12,483 nucleotides of DNA from an uncultured Roseburia sp. (GCA_934358955.1 CAKRLC010000080.1:1-12483), one strand, 5' to 3'; positions 1-5,655 are shown, counted from the first letter of the stretch. The notes: generated by a model not told the origin, from the sequence alone. Numbers and translations: made by a program.

Positions 1-22
1 TAGCATAAACTTAAATGCAGAC

Positions 23-38
23 CTTTTGACACCCGAAT
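23..38. repeat. Left 16-bp inverted repeat bounding the riboswitch cassette
   Basis: CTTTTGACACCCGAAT on the plus strand is the exact reverse complement of positions 298-313. The two arms bound a 259-bp interior that holds a promoter, a c-di-GMP riboswitch and its terminator. Only the left arm lies in the transcript predicted from the internal promoter, so the pair cannot form an RNA hairpin in that transcript. This points to a DNA-level role such as site-specific inversion or transposon ends. No clear target-site duplication flanks the pair. Confidence 0.85.
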
Positions 39-48
39 CCTGTAAAAC

Positions 49-81
49 AAAAAAAGCTCTGCCAAACAGACAGTGCTCTTT
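49..81 (-). terminator. Intrinsic terminator of the c-di-GMP riboswitch
   Basis: Read on the minus strand, AAAGAGC, a mismatched A and CTGTC form the 5' arm (81-69). The loop is TGTTT (68-64). The 3' arm is GGCAG, A, GC followed by seven T (63-49). The stem lies only 9 nt after the 3' strand of aptamer helix P1, the usual place for a riboswitch expression platform. I did not find a clear competing antiterminator, so whether ligand turns the downstream gene on or off is not decided. Confidence 0.8.
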
Positions 82-89
82 CATTTTCT

Positions 90-153
90 GCAGCTGGCTG
101 CCATTTTACAGGCCCTATAGTTTTGCGTCACAGACTTTCGTCTGTTTTGCCGC
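90..153 (-). ncRNA. Cyclic-di-GMP-I (GEMM) riboswitch aptamer
   Basis: The minus strand carries the conserved class I c-di-GMP aptamer landmarks in order. They are GCGGCAAAA, a hairpin with CAGAC and GTCTG arms closed by a GAAA tetraloop (131-144), then GACGCAAAA (121-129), CTATAGGGCC (111-120) and ATGGCAGCCAGCTGC (90-104). Helix P1 pairs GCGGC (153-149) with GCTGC (94-90) with one G-U pair. The family binds the second messenger cyclic di-GMP and usually controls motility, adhesion, pilus or signalling genes. The regulated gene lies to the left, outside the window. The aptamer sits 35 nt downstream of a good promoter and 9 nt upstream of a terminator. Motif identity is seen directly; the ligand is known from the family. 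Confidence 0.92.
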
Positions 154-187
154 TTATTCGGTTAAATTTTTGTAAAATAATAATATA

Positions 188-216
188 ATTCTACTATTGT
201 TTTCTAAAAAATACAA
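188..216 (-). promoter_or_regulatory. Promoter of the c-di-GMP riboswitch transcript
   Basis: On the minus strand TTGTAT (216-211) and TAGAAT (193-188) are separated by exactly 17 bp. This puts the transcription start near 181, about 28 nt before aptamer helix P1. The promoter lies inside the 16-bp inverted repeats and points toward the left edge. Confidence 0.75.
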
Positions 217-297
217 GAATTTTTTACCGTTTTAGCACTTGAATGTAGAAAATTAACTAAATTTGTCATAAAAAATATCACGCATATTGCAAAGAAA

Positions 298-313
298 ATT
301 CGGGTGTCAAAAG
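298..313. repeat. Right 16-bp inverted repeat bounding the riboswitch cassette
   Basis: ATTCGGGTGTCAAAAG matches positions 23-38 in inverted orientation without mismatch. It lies upstream of the riboswitch promoter and just before the bidirectional terminator at 320-364. If the segment inverted, the promoter would fire rightward into that terminator. Confidence 0.85.
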
Positions 314-319
314 AACAGC

Positions 320-364
320 AAAAACGGTTGCAAGCCTTGCTTTGCTGGCTTTGCAACCGTTTTT
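320..364. terminator. Bidirectional intrinsic terminator
   Basis: A perfect 14-bp stem, AAAAACGGTTGCAA (320-333) against TTGCAACCGTTTTT (351-364), has a further GCC/GGC pairing inside the loop. The A-run and T-run make it work in both directions. On the minus strand it would stop transcripts coming through the MATE gene and the tandem repeats. On the plus strand it would stop anything coming from the riboswitch segment if that segment were inverted. Confidence 0.88.
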
Positions 365-380
365 GTTGTTTCAGGTAAAT

Positions 381-927
381 GATGCCTTTTCTCATAAGCT
401 CACGCTATTGCCATGAATTCCGGCATCGATTTTCCATGTTTTCCGTGATTCCGATGCTTTCTCCTCATAAGTTCACGCTATTGCCATGAGCTCTAGCATC
501 GAGTTTCCATGTTTTCCGTAATCCCGATGCCTTCTCCGGCATCGATATTTAAAACAACTTTCCTATCCGATGTTTCTTGTCTCAAAGAGAAAGCTACTCG
601 CCCCATATTTCAAACCATTTTCTCATATTATAAGCTATTTTTATGAGCTCAAGCATCGATTTTCTATATTTTTGATGTTTCCGATGCCTTTTTCTCATAA
701 TCTCACGCTATTGCAATGAATTCAGGCATCGAGTTTCCATGCTTTCCATAATCCCGATGCTTTCTCATCATAAGCCTATCTATCGCCAAGAGCTTTGGCA
801 TCGATTTTCTATGTTTTCCGTAATCCCGATGCCTTCTCATCATAAGCCTGTCTATTGGCAAGAGCTCTGGCATCGATTTTCTATGTTTTCCGTAATCCCG
901 ATGCCTTTCCCACATAAGCTCACGCTA
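381..927 (-). repeat. Tandem repeat array, 72/73-bp unit, six clear copies
   Basis: Each unit holds an inverted repeat GCATCG...CGATGC with a 23-nt interior, at 423-457, 496-530, 653-687, 726-760, 798-832 and 870-904. A decayed copy lies near 539-572 and partial units lie at both ends. Spacing is 73, 157 (about two units), 73, 72 and 72 bp. Both 6-nt arms are unchanged in all six copies while the interior varies. A palindromic hexamer, GAATTC or GAGCTC (GAGCTT once), precedes each inverted repeat on the plus strand. Read on the minus strand, the units encode a basic peptide resembling HRDYGKHGKSMPEFMAIA, and in several copies the reading frame ends in TGA with the next ATG 4 nt on. I do not recognise the repeat; a structural or repeat-family role is as likely as coding. 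Confidence 0.85.
703..915 (-). CDS. Possible 70-residue repeat peptide from three array units
   Basis: Three adjacent 72-bp units are open in one frame and give a 24-residue peptide repeated three times, roughly HRDYGKHRKSMPELL followed by a linker with DRLMM. Several differences between units fall at third codon positions (GAC/GAT, AAA/AAG, CCA/CCT, GAG/GAA), which would fit coding selection, but the sample is tiny and the DNA palindromes constrain the same bases. There is no good Shine-Dalgarno sequence before the ATG at 915. It may only be an open frame in a 72-bp repeat, since 72 is a multiple of three. No family is recognised. Confidence 0.2.
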   Translation of the reverse strand: MWERHRDYGKHRKSMPELLPIDRLMMRRHRDYGKHRKSMPKLLAIDRLMMRKHRDYGKHGNSMPEFIAIA

Positions 928-2253
928 TCTGAAGATTTCTTTTTTGCAGATGATCCAGGAAATAGCAGCTGCGATCATCTCCGTGATCCAGAATGCATGC
1001 CAGACACCTGCTGCGCCAAGAATCCTGCTCAGTATAAATGCAAGTGGAAGGATTGCCACAATGTAACGGATCAGGGAAACGATCAAAGATTGTATTCCCT
1101 TTCCAAGCCCTTCTAAAGCTCCTGATACTGTAACGGAAACGGCTGAAACCACAAAACCGATACTGATAAGACGAAGCGCTTCTTTGCCGAGACGGATGGT
1201 TTCCGGATTGGAAGTAAATAAGCCGATCAGCATCTGTGGAACTGCCATACAAAGGATCGTTCCGATCACCATCACACCTGCGATCAGGATAAGAGCTGAT
1301 GAAAAAATCTCTTTTACACGTTTTTTCTCACCCGCACCGTAGTTATAACCGATCAAAGGACGCATTCCCTGCACAACCCCATTTCCGGTCAGGTACAAAA
1401 ACGTCTGCAATTTAAAATACGCGCCAAGCACAAGCACATAGCTGGCTGAATATGCTGCAAGAATTCCGTTTAATGCGGATACCTGGATTGATGGCAATGC
1501 AAGATTCAACGTTGCAGGCACTCCGATCGCATATAATTTGCCACAGATCATTTTCTGCGGCTTCATTTCCCGGATACGGACTTTCACTGGGATTGGTTTA
1601 AAAAAGTAAAAAAGTAAATATCCGGCAAACGATACCATCTGTCCGATTCCCGTCGCAAGTGCTGCTCCCCGGATTCCCATTGCCGGGAAAAATCCGATCC
1701 CGAAGATCATCAGCGGATCCAAAATAATATTTGTCACACATCCGATCAGCATGCAAAGCATGGATGTTTTCATCCGTCCGACCGACTGGAAGATTTTCTC
1801 AAAGCAAAGTCCCGCCGCATTCGGCACCGCAAATAAAAATACCACATTTGCGTACTCTACCCCCATTTTCACAATTGCTTCATCCTGTGTGAACATGCGA
1901 AGAAACGACGGCATAATAAAAATACTGACCATTGCAAGCACGAATCCGTGGATCATGTTTAATAAGATTCCAAGTGAAGCGGACTCATTGGCAAACTTCT
2001 GTTTCTGTGCTCCCAAAAAATACGCCATCGTTGCATTGATTCCGATCGCAAAGCCGATCACAACTGCATTCACCAGATTTTGCAGCGGGAATACTAATGA
2101 TAATGCTGTCATTGCATCCTCACTGATGCTTGCAACAAAGTAGCTGTCAATGATGTTATAAAGTGCATTTACCAGCATCGAAAAAGTCATTGGCAATGCC
2201 ATAGAGATTACAAGCGGCATTACCGGCTTTTCTTTCATAAATTCCTGATTCAT
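925..2253 (-). CDS. MATE family multidrug/Na+ efflux transporter
   Basis: The 442-residue product has the length and the roughly twelve hydrophobic segments of the MATE family, in two similar halves. These inner-membrane antiporters use Na+ or H+ gradients to export cationic drugs and metabolites. Family-like stretches are VNALYNIIDSYFVA near the N-terminus, NIILDPLMIFGIGFFPAMGI in the middle and VQGMRPLIGYNYGA in the second half, closest in feel to MepA-like Firmicutes members. The substrate cannot be read from sequence. The ATG at 2253 follows AAGGAG with 7-nt spacing. The gene stands alone: upstream is a palindrome-rich leader with a strong promoter and an early terminator, and its TAG stop lies inside the first partial unit of the tandem repeat array. 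Confidence 0.95.
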   Translation of the reverse strand: MNQEFMKEKPVMPLVISMALPMTFSMLVNALYNIIDSYFVASISEDAMTALSLVFPLQNLVNAVVIGFAIGINATMAYFLGAQKQKFANESASLGILLNMIHGFVLAMVSIFIMPSFLRMFTQDEAIVKMGVEYANVVFLFAVPNAAGLCFEKIFQSVGRMKTSMLCMLIGCVTNIILDPLMIFGIGFFPAMGIRGAALATGIGQMVSFAGYLLFYFFKPIPVKVRIREMKPQKMICGKLYAIGVPATLNLALPSIQVSALNGILAAYSASYVLVLGAYFKLQTFLYLTGNGVVQGMRPLIGYNYGAGEKKRVKEIFSSALILIAGVMVIGTILCMAVPQMLIGLFTSNPETIRLGKEALRLISIGFVVSAVSVTVSGALEGLGKGIQSLIVSLIRYIVAILPLAFILSRILGAAGVWHAFWITEMIAAAISWIICKKEIFR

Positions 2254-2278
2254 TTTTATTCTCCTTTTTTACCCTAAT

Positions 2279-2415
2279 CCTATTACATAACAAAGTGTGC
2301 GCTTGACGCACACTTTCGCGCACGAGCGGATAGCGTAGCTATATATTCATCTCCGCGAGTTGCCATCCTCGCGGAGCATTTTTATGTAATAGAAACGAAG
2401 TTTCCTATTACATAA
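2279..2415. repeat. Cluster of nested palindromes flanked by CTATTACATAA copies
   Basis: CCTATTACATAA occurs at 2279-2290 and 2404-2415, and its complement TTATGTAATAG at 2382-2392. Between the outer copies lie a 10-bp hairpin AAAGTGTGCG/CGCACACTTT (2292-2316), a 5-bp palindrome ATAGC/GCTAT (2330-2342) and a 9-bp hairpin CTCCGCGAG/CTCGCGGAG (2351-2376). The two right-hand copies form a further long A+T-rich stem (2379-2418). The block from 2280 to 2392 has inverted 11-bp ends and looks like a small palindromic intergenic element, possibly multicopy. It sits in the untranslated leader of the MATE gene. No transposase is present and I cannot name the family. Confidence 0.65.
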
Positions 2416-2454
2416 AAAATGCCACACAATCGGGAATATCCGCGATTGTGTGGC
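2414..2454 (-). terminator. Strong intrinsic terminator between promoter and MATE gene
   Basis: On the minus strand GCCACACAATCG (2454-2443) pairs perfectly over 12 bp with CGATTGTGTGGC (2432-2421). An A and six T follow (2420-2414). It lies about 50 to 90 nt after the start predicted from the promoter at 2511-2540, so it ends a short transcript or attenuates readthrough into the MATE gene. Confidence 0.85.
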
Positions 2455-2504
2455 GAAAAGTAGAGCTGATGCTCCAGAAAAATCCACTCCATAATTGGTT
2501 TTGG
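2415..2504 (-). ncRNA. Putative ~90-nt small RNA or attenuator leader
   Basis: A near-consensus promoter and a 12-bp terminator stem bracket about 90 nt on the minus strand. Inside are a 6-bp hairpin TGGAGC/GCTCTA with an ATCA loop (2461-2476) and then the terminator hairpin. A frame starting ATGGAGTGG runs through it but has no Shine-Dalgarno sequence and reads through the terminator, so it is unlikely to be translated. No known riboswitch class was recognised. It is either a free-standing small RNA or the attenuated start of the MATE mRNA. The bracket is seen directly; the transcript is inferred. Confidence 0.5.
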
Positions 2505-2510
2505 TCTTTC

Positions 2511-2540
2511 ATTATAGTCTGAATCTACTTTGTCTGTCAA
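2511..2540 (-). promoter_or_regulatory. Near-consensus sigma-A promoter
   Basis: On the minus strand TTGACA (2540-2535) and TATAAT (2516-2511) are both perfect consensus hexamers, separated by 18 bp. It is the strongest promoter visible in the window. It serves the short transcript ending at 2414 and any readthrough to the MATE gene at 2253. Confidence 0.85.
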
Positions 2541-2583
2541 GTTTTTTTGATAAGTTTTAGAATGAAATTCGACAAAGGAAATC

Positions 2584-2626
2584 AAAAAATTTTCTTGCTG
2601 AATTTCTTTTTATTTATGCAAGAAAA
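2584..2626 (-). terminator. Terminator of the fprA/pseudo-sigma unit
   Basis: TTTTCTTGC (2626-2618) pairs with GCAAGAAAA (2598-2590) across a 19-nt loop, and six T follow (2589-2584) on the minus strand. The stem is A+T rich and the loop long, so efficiency is uncertain, but it lies about 60 bp after the only upstream stop codon and before the next promoter. Confidence 0.55.
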
Positions 2627-2688
2627 GAATAAAAATTTCAGCATTTTTTCGACAAAATTTCAATATCGGCATTATGTACAGAACTTGC

Positions 2689-3501
2689 CTATTTGTTCTT
2701 CTCGTTTGCTTTCTCGATTAAAAGAAGGAGATCGGCTAATTCATCTTCAGACAGCTGTGTATAATCAGACAGCTCTTTTGCTGTAGCCTCATGTCCGTTT
2801 TCGTTGAAGAGATATTTTTTTGCTTCATTTACAAGAGCAACTTTTCCGACCATTGCCTTCTCATCTTCATCTTCCCCTTCAAACTCCAGGATCATTGCTT
2901 TCATGGCCGCTTCCACAGACTGCTGTAATTCCTGTTCAGCATCCAGCTCCTCTCCTGCACCACACAGATCCATCAGCTTTAAAAATAATGCCATATTCCC
3001 TTCCTGGATGATATCCTCAAAGCCTTCCGAAGACACCGCCAGCTCTTTTGCCATCTCTAATACCCGAAGCATCCAGCTGTCTGAAATTGCACGGATCACA
3101 GAGTCGTCCCCCTGTAACAGCTTGGCATACATTTCTTCCTGTTTTTTCGGAGAATATACTGGCAGACTGTTGATCTCCTCTAAATACATCTGGAACATCT
3201 TCGATTCTGGCAGTACACTTTTACCGGCATCCTCTTCTTTTTCAGAAGAACCCTCTGCCTCTTTGTCCTCTGTCCATGCAGTATCTTCTGCATCGCCATC
3301 CTCATCTGCTTCTTCCTCCGCGTCCTCTTCTTCATCATGCGGCGTCAGAAGAAATTCCAGTACCATATTCTGCTGTGCTTCATTCAGATCCATCTCTTTG
3401 AAATAGCTTAATATCTCCTCTTTGGAGAGTGGCGCTGCGGAAGTCCGGATAATCTCGGATACCTCGTGGATCGTTTCAGTAAAAATACTCTGGTCTAACA
3501 T
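2689..3501 (-). CDS. Degenerate sigma-70-like protein lacking DNA-binding regions
   Basis: The 270-residue acidic protein has four visible parts. Residues 1-50 form a helical domain recalling sigma region 1.1. Residues 55-92 are an Asp/Glu-rich linker. Residues 102-180 read like sigma regions 1.2 to 2.2: MFQMYLEEINSLP, an LLQGDDS stretch, and FEDIIQEGNMALF where housekeeping factors have DLIQEGN. Residues 220-265 resemble region 3 (NENGHEATAKELSDYTQLS). The segment aligned to regions 2.3-2.4 (about 182-215) has lost the aromatic and basic residues that melt and read the -10 element and is acidic instead. Region 4 is absent. It could bind core RNA polymerase without recognising promoters; that is inference from the motifs. 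The ATG at 3501 has a weak AAGAGAGA site upstream. It lies 35 bp after fprA with no terminator between, so the two are probably co-transcribed. Confidence 0.7.
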   Translation of the reverse strand: MLDQSIFTETIHEVSEIIRTSAAPLSKEEILSYFKEMDLNEAQQNMVLEFLLTPHDEEEDAEEEADEDGDAEDTAWTEDKEAEGSSEKEEDAGKSVLPESKMFQMYLEEINSLPVYSPKKQEEMYAKLLQGDDSVIRAISDSWMLRVLEMAKELAVSSEGFEDIIQEGNMALFLKLMDLCGAGEELDAEQELQQSVEAAMKAMILEFEGEDEDEKAMVGKVALVNEAKKYLFNENGHEATAKELSDYTQLSEDELADLLLLIEKANEKNK

Positions 3502-3536
3502 TGTTCTATCTCTCTTAACCTTTATTCTTTACGAGC

Positions 3537-4700
3537 CTATGCCAAAATCTCTTTTGCAAGCTCTTCCATGTCAGTCACATTCTCTTCCTTCATTGTAGAT
3601 TTGATGCTGACCGTCTTCTCACAGATCGTAATATCTTTCATTCCTTCTAAGATACCCTTCATTCCTCTTGCTGCACATGGTGCCCAGGATCCGTTCTCGA
3701 TCAGTCCTACCGTACGTTTCTGGAAATTCTTATGTGCAAGGCGGTGAAGGAAATCTTCCATTGGAGGGAAAATGCCTCCGTCATAAGAAGCTGCTGCAAG
3801 GATTACTTTTCCATAACGGAATGCATTTGCAACTGCCTCTGCCATATCATCTCTTGTCAGATCCATGAAAACAGCATTTGCACCCTGCTCTTTTAAGATC
3901 TCTGTCATCTTCTCTGCTGCAGCCTTTGTATTTCCATGGATGGATGCACATGCAACCAGGATTCCATCTTCTTCCGGTTCATAGCTGCTCCATTTTAAAT
4001 ATTTTTCAATATAAAAGCCAAGATTCTCTTTTAAAATCGGTCCGTGAAGCGGGCAGATCATCTGGATATCAAGTCCTGCTGCTTTCTTTAAAAGTCCCTG
4101 GACCTGAACTCCGTATTTTCCTACGATATTGATAAAATATCTTCTTGCTTCGTCGGTCCATTCTTCCTCTGCTGCAAGTGCACCGAATTTTCCGAAGCCA
4201 TCTGCTGAGAATAAAATCTTCTCAGTCATCTCATATTCTACCATAACCTCTGGCCAGTGAACCATTGGTGCCATCACAAACATGAGCTTATGTGTTCCAA
4301 GCTCTAATGTATCTCCCTCTTTTACAACAACACAGCGTTCTTCCAGATGAGCGATATCAAAAAACTGTGGCAGCATTGCTTTTGCTTTTGCACTTAACAC
4401 AAGCTGTGCCTGTGGATATAAATCTGCCAGACGTTTGATGTTTGCCGCATGATCCGGCTCCAGATGCGAGATCACCAGATAATCAACGTTTCTTCCATCC
4501 AGTGCTGTTTTCAGATTTTCAAGCCATTCTTCAGTCTTTCTTGCATCAATCGTATCCATAACGGCTACTTTCTCGTCCAAAATCACATAGGAATTATAAG
4601 AAACTCCATTTGGAATCTGATACTGGCTCTCAAACAGATCCAGTGTGGTGTCGTCTGCACCAATGTATTTGATTGCATCTGAAATATAAGTATCTTTCAT
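3537..4700 (-). CDS. fprA: FprA-type flavodiiron protein (A-type flavoprotein)
   Basis: Flavodiiron proteins reduce O2 to water and/or NO to N2O in the cytoplasm of anaerobes, taking electrons from rubredoxin or a similar donor. The 387-residue product has the usual two domains. A metallo-beta-lactamase-like domain (about 1-240) carries the diiron ligands: H79, E81, D83 and H84 in HLEPDH, then H148, D167 and H219. A flavodoxin domain (about 245-387) has the FMN phosphate loop CASIHGNTKA. There is no fused rubredoxin or flavin reductase domain, so this is a class A protein. The ATG at 4700 follows AGAGG at good spacing. A dedicated promoter with a palindromic operator-like site lies upstream, and the pseudo-sigma gene follows directly. 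Confidence 0.95.
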   Translation of the reverse strand: MKDTYISDAIKYIGADDTTLDLFESQYQIPNGVSYNSYVILDEKVAVMDTIDARKTEEWLENLKTALDGRNVDYLVISHLEPDHAANIKRLADLYPQAQLVLSAKAKAMLPQFFDIAHLEERCVVVKEGDTLELGTHKLMFVMAPMVHWPEVMVEYEMTEKILFSADGFGKFGALAAEEEWTDEARRYFINIVGKYGVQVQGLLKKAAGLDIQMICPLHGPILKENLGFYIEKYLKWSSYEPEEDGILVACASIHGNTKAAAEKMTEILKEQGANAVFMDLTRDDMAEAVANAFRYGKVILAAASYDGGIFPPMEDFLHRLAHKNFQKRTVGLIENGSWAPCAARGMKGILEGMKDITICEKTVSIKSTMKEENVTDMEELAKEILA

Positions 4701-4763
4701 CTTTATCCTCTTCTTTCTGACTTTGTGTCATTTTATTCTGCATTCGTTCATATAAAATAAAAT

Positions 4764-4778
4764 CAGGAATTATTCCTG
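4764..4778. promoter_or_regulatory. 7-1-7 palindrome, Fur/PerR-family-like operator
   Basis: CAGGAAT-T-ATTCCTG is a perfect 15-bp inverted repeat lying at the expected transcription start of fprA. Its AATNATT core and 7-1-7 layout match the pattern shared by Fur, PerR and Zur boxes, although the outer GG/CC bases differ from each named consensus. A peroxide- or metal-sensing repressor would suit an oxygen-detoxifying gene. The regulator itself is not in the window. Confidence 0.5.
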
Positions 4779-4784
4779 TTTTTA

Positions 4785-4813
4785 AATTTAGCTCAAATTA
4801 CTGGAATTGTCAA
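4785..4813 (-). promoter_or_regulatory. Promoter of fprA and the pseudo-sigma gene
   Basis: TTGACA (4813-4808) and TAAATT (4790-4785) on the minus strand are separated by 17 bp. The predicted start near 4778 falls at the edge of the palindrome at 4764-4778 and gives an 80-nt leader before the fprA ATG. Confidence 0.75.
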
Positions 4814-4881
4814 TCCTTTTTGATGGAATTTTTGCGCAATCTGCCTGAGATAAACTAATATGCAGATCCCTTGATGCCCGA

Positions 4882-5655
4882 TCATTCCCTGCCATAAAAA
4901 TACCATACAACACCTAATCCAACTGCGGTCATCACAATTGTAAACAGTATGCCGCCTGCGGTCGGATAAAAGCTAAAATTCAGCCAGCCTGTTTCTGTAC
5001 GGATCACTGCCACAAGATTCGCTGCGATATGTCCAAGCACCGCCATCGACAGCTTTCCTGTCTTCTCCAGCACCAATGCAAGAAATAATCCGATTGCTGT
5101 TGCATACAAAAACTGCACCAGATTCACATGCATAATGCCAAAGATCAGTGCGGATCCAACGAGTGCCGGTGTTGCTCCGATGTATAATTTTAACCGCTTG
5201 TATACAACACCACGGAATAATAATTCCTCTGCAAATGGAATCACCAGACAGGAACCTAACAGCTCAAATAGAACCGTTCCTGCAAAAAAAGACTGATTTG
5301 CCTCCTGGAATCCTTCCGACATCTGCACCAGCGGTGTCATTGCGATGATATTATTGACTGCAATTCCAAGTGTCATGGCTCCAACAGCCACAAGTGCTGC
5401 ATCTGCCAGCCTTTTCGTACCAGACTCTTTCTGTTCTGTTCCATAGACTACCTGCTCTGCGGACTGATCCAGCTTATAAAAGCTCATGGTTACCGGTATG
5501 GTTGCCGCTGAGCAGATCAGCTGCCGCAGCATATAGGTCTGCGGTGCATCCCCTATAAAAAGCCCCAGCACAAAATACATAAGACTTGATGCCACATAAT
5601 AAAGCCCGATCGGGTAAATCACCTGCCAAAGCTTAAAACCACCTGTTGTTTTCAA
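4882..5655 (-). CDS. CPBP family intramembrane metalloprotease (Abi/CAAX type)
   Basis: The 257-residue, highly hydrophobic protein carries the conserved catalytic motifs of the CPBP family: EELLFRG at 143-149 (E143, E144, R148), FGIMH with H176, and HIAAN (H209 to N213). Members are integral membrane glutamic-type proteases related to Rce1; in bacteria some process peptides or give bacteriocin immunity, but most have no known substrate. Translation most likely starts at the TTG at 5655, which has AAGGAG 7 nt upstream; no in-frame ATG fits better. The gene lies 33 bp after the HAD gene and looks like the last gene of the folate operon, with no evident functional link to it. No convincing terminator follows. 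Confidence 0.9.
   Translation of the reverse strand: MKTTGGFKLWQVIYPIGLYYVASSLMYFVLGLFIGDAPQTYMLRQLICSAATIPVTMSFYKLDQSAEQVVYGTEQKESGTKRLADAALVAVGAMTLGIAVNNIIAMTPLVQMSEGFQEANQSFFAGTVLFELLGSCLVIPFAEELLFRGVVYKRLKLYIGATPALVGSALIFGIMHVNLVQFLYATAIGLFLALVLEKTGKLSMAVLGHIAANLVAVIRTETGWLNFSFYPTAGGILFTIVMTAVGLGVVWYFYGRE

Noticed and set aside
204..395. A 63-codon minus-strand open frame
   Set aside because: It runs through the bidirectional terminator, the right inverted repeat and the riboswitch promoter; it has no ribosome site and no family resemblance, and it simply extends the last repeat unit's ATG.
381..927. CRISPR array
   Set aside because: There are no identical short repeats with unique spacers; the whole 72/73-bp unit is repeated, and no cas genes are present.
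739..1116. A 125-codon plus-strand open frame
   Set aside because: It covers the repeat array and the antisense of the MATE C-terminus; the translation is explained by the 72-bp repeat and gene shadowing.
2414..2504. T-box or guanidine riboswitch upstream of the MATE gene
   Set aside because: No T-box AGGGUGG motif and no guanidine ACGR-loop hairpins or ykkC-like conserved stretches were found.
2382..2585. A 67-codon minus-strand open frame
   Set aside because: It spans the promoter -35/-10 and the strong terminator and palindromes, so it is not a plausible translated unit.
2804..3406. A 200-codon serine-rich plus-strand open frame
   Set aside because: It is antisense to the acidic pseudo-sigma gene; runs of Glu/Asp codons read as Ser/Phe-rich sequence on the other strand.
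4839..4867. Terminator after the CPBP gene
   Set aside because: ATCTGC/GCAGAT gives only a 6-bp stem and no T-run follows on the minus strand.
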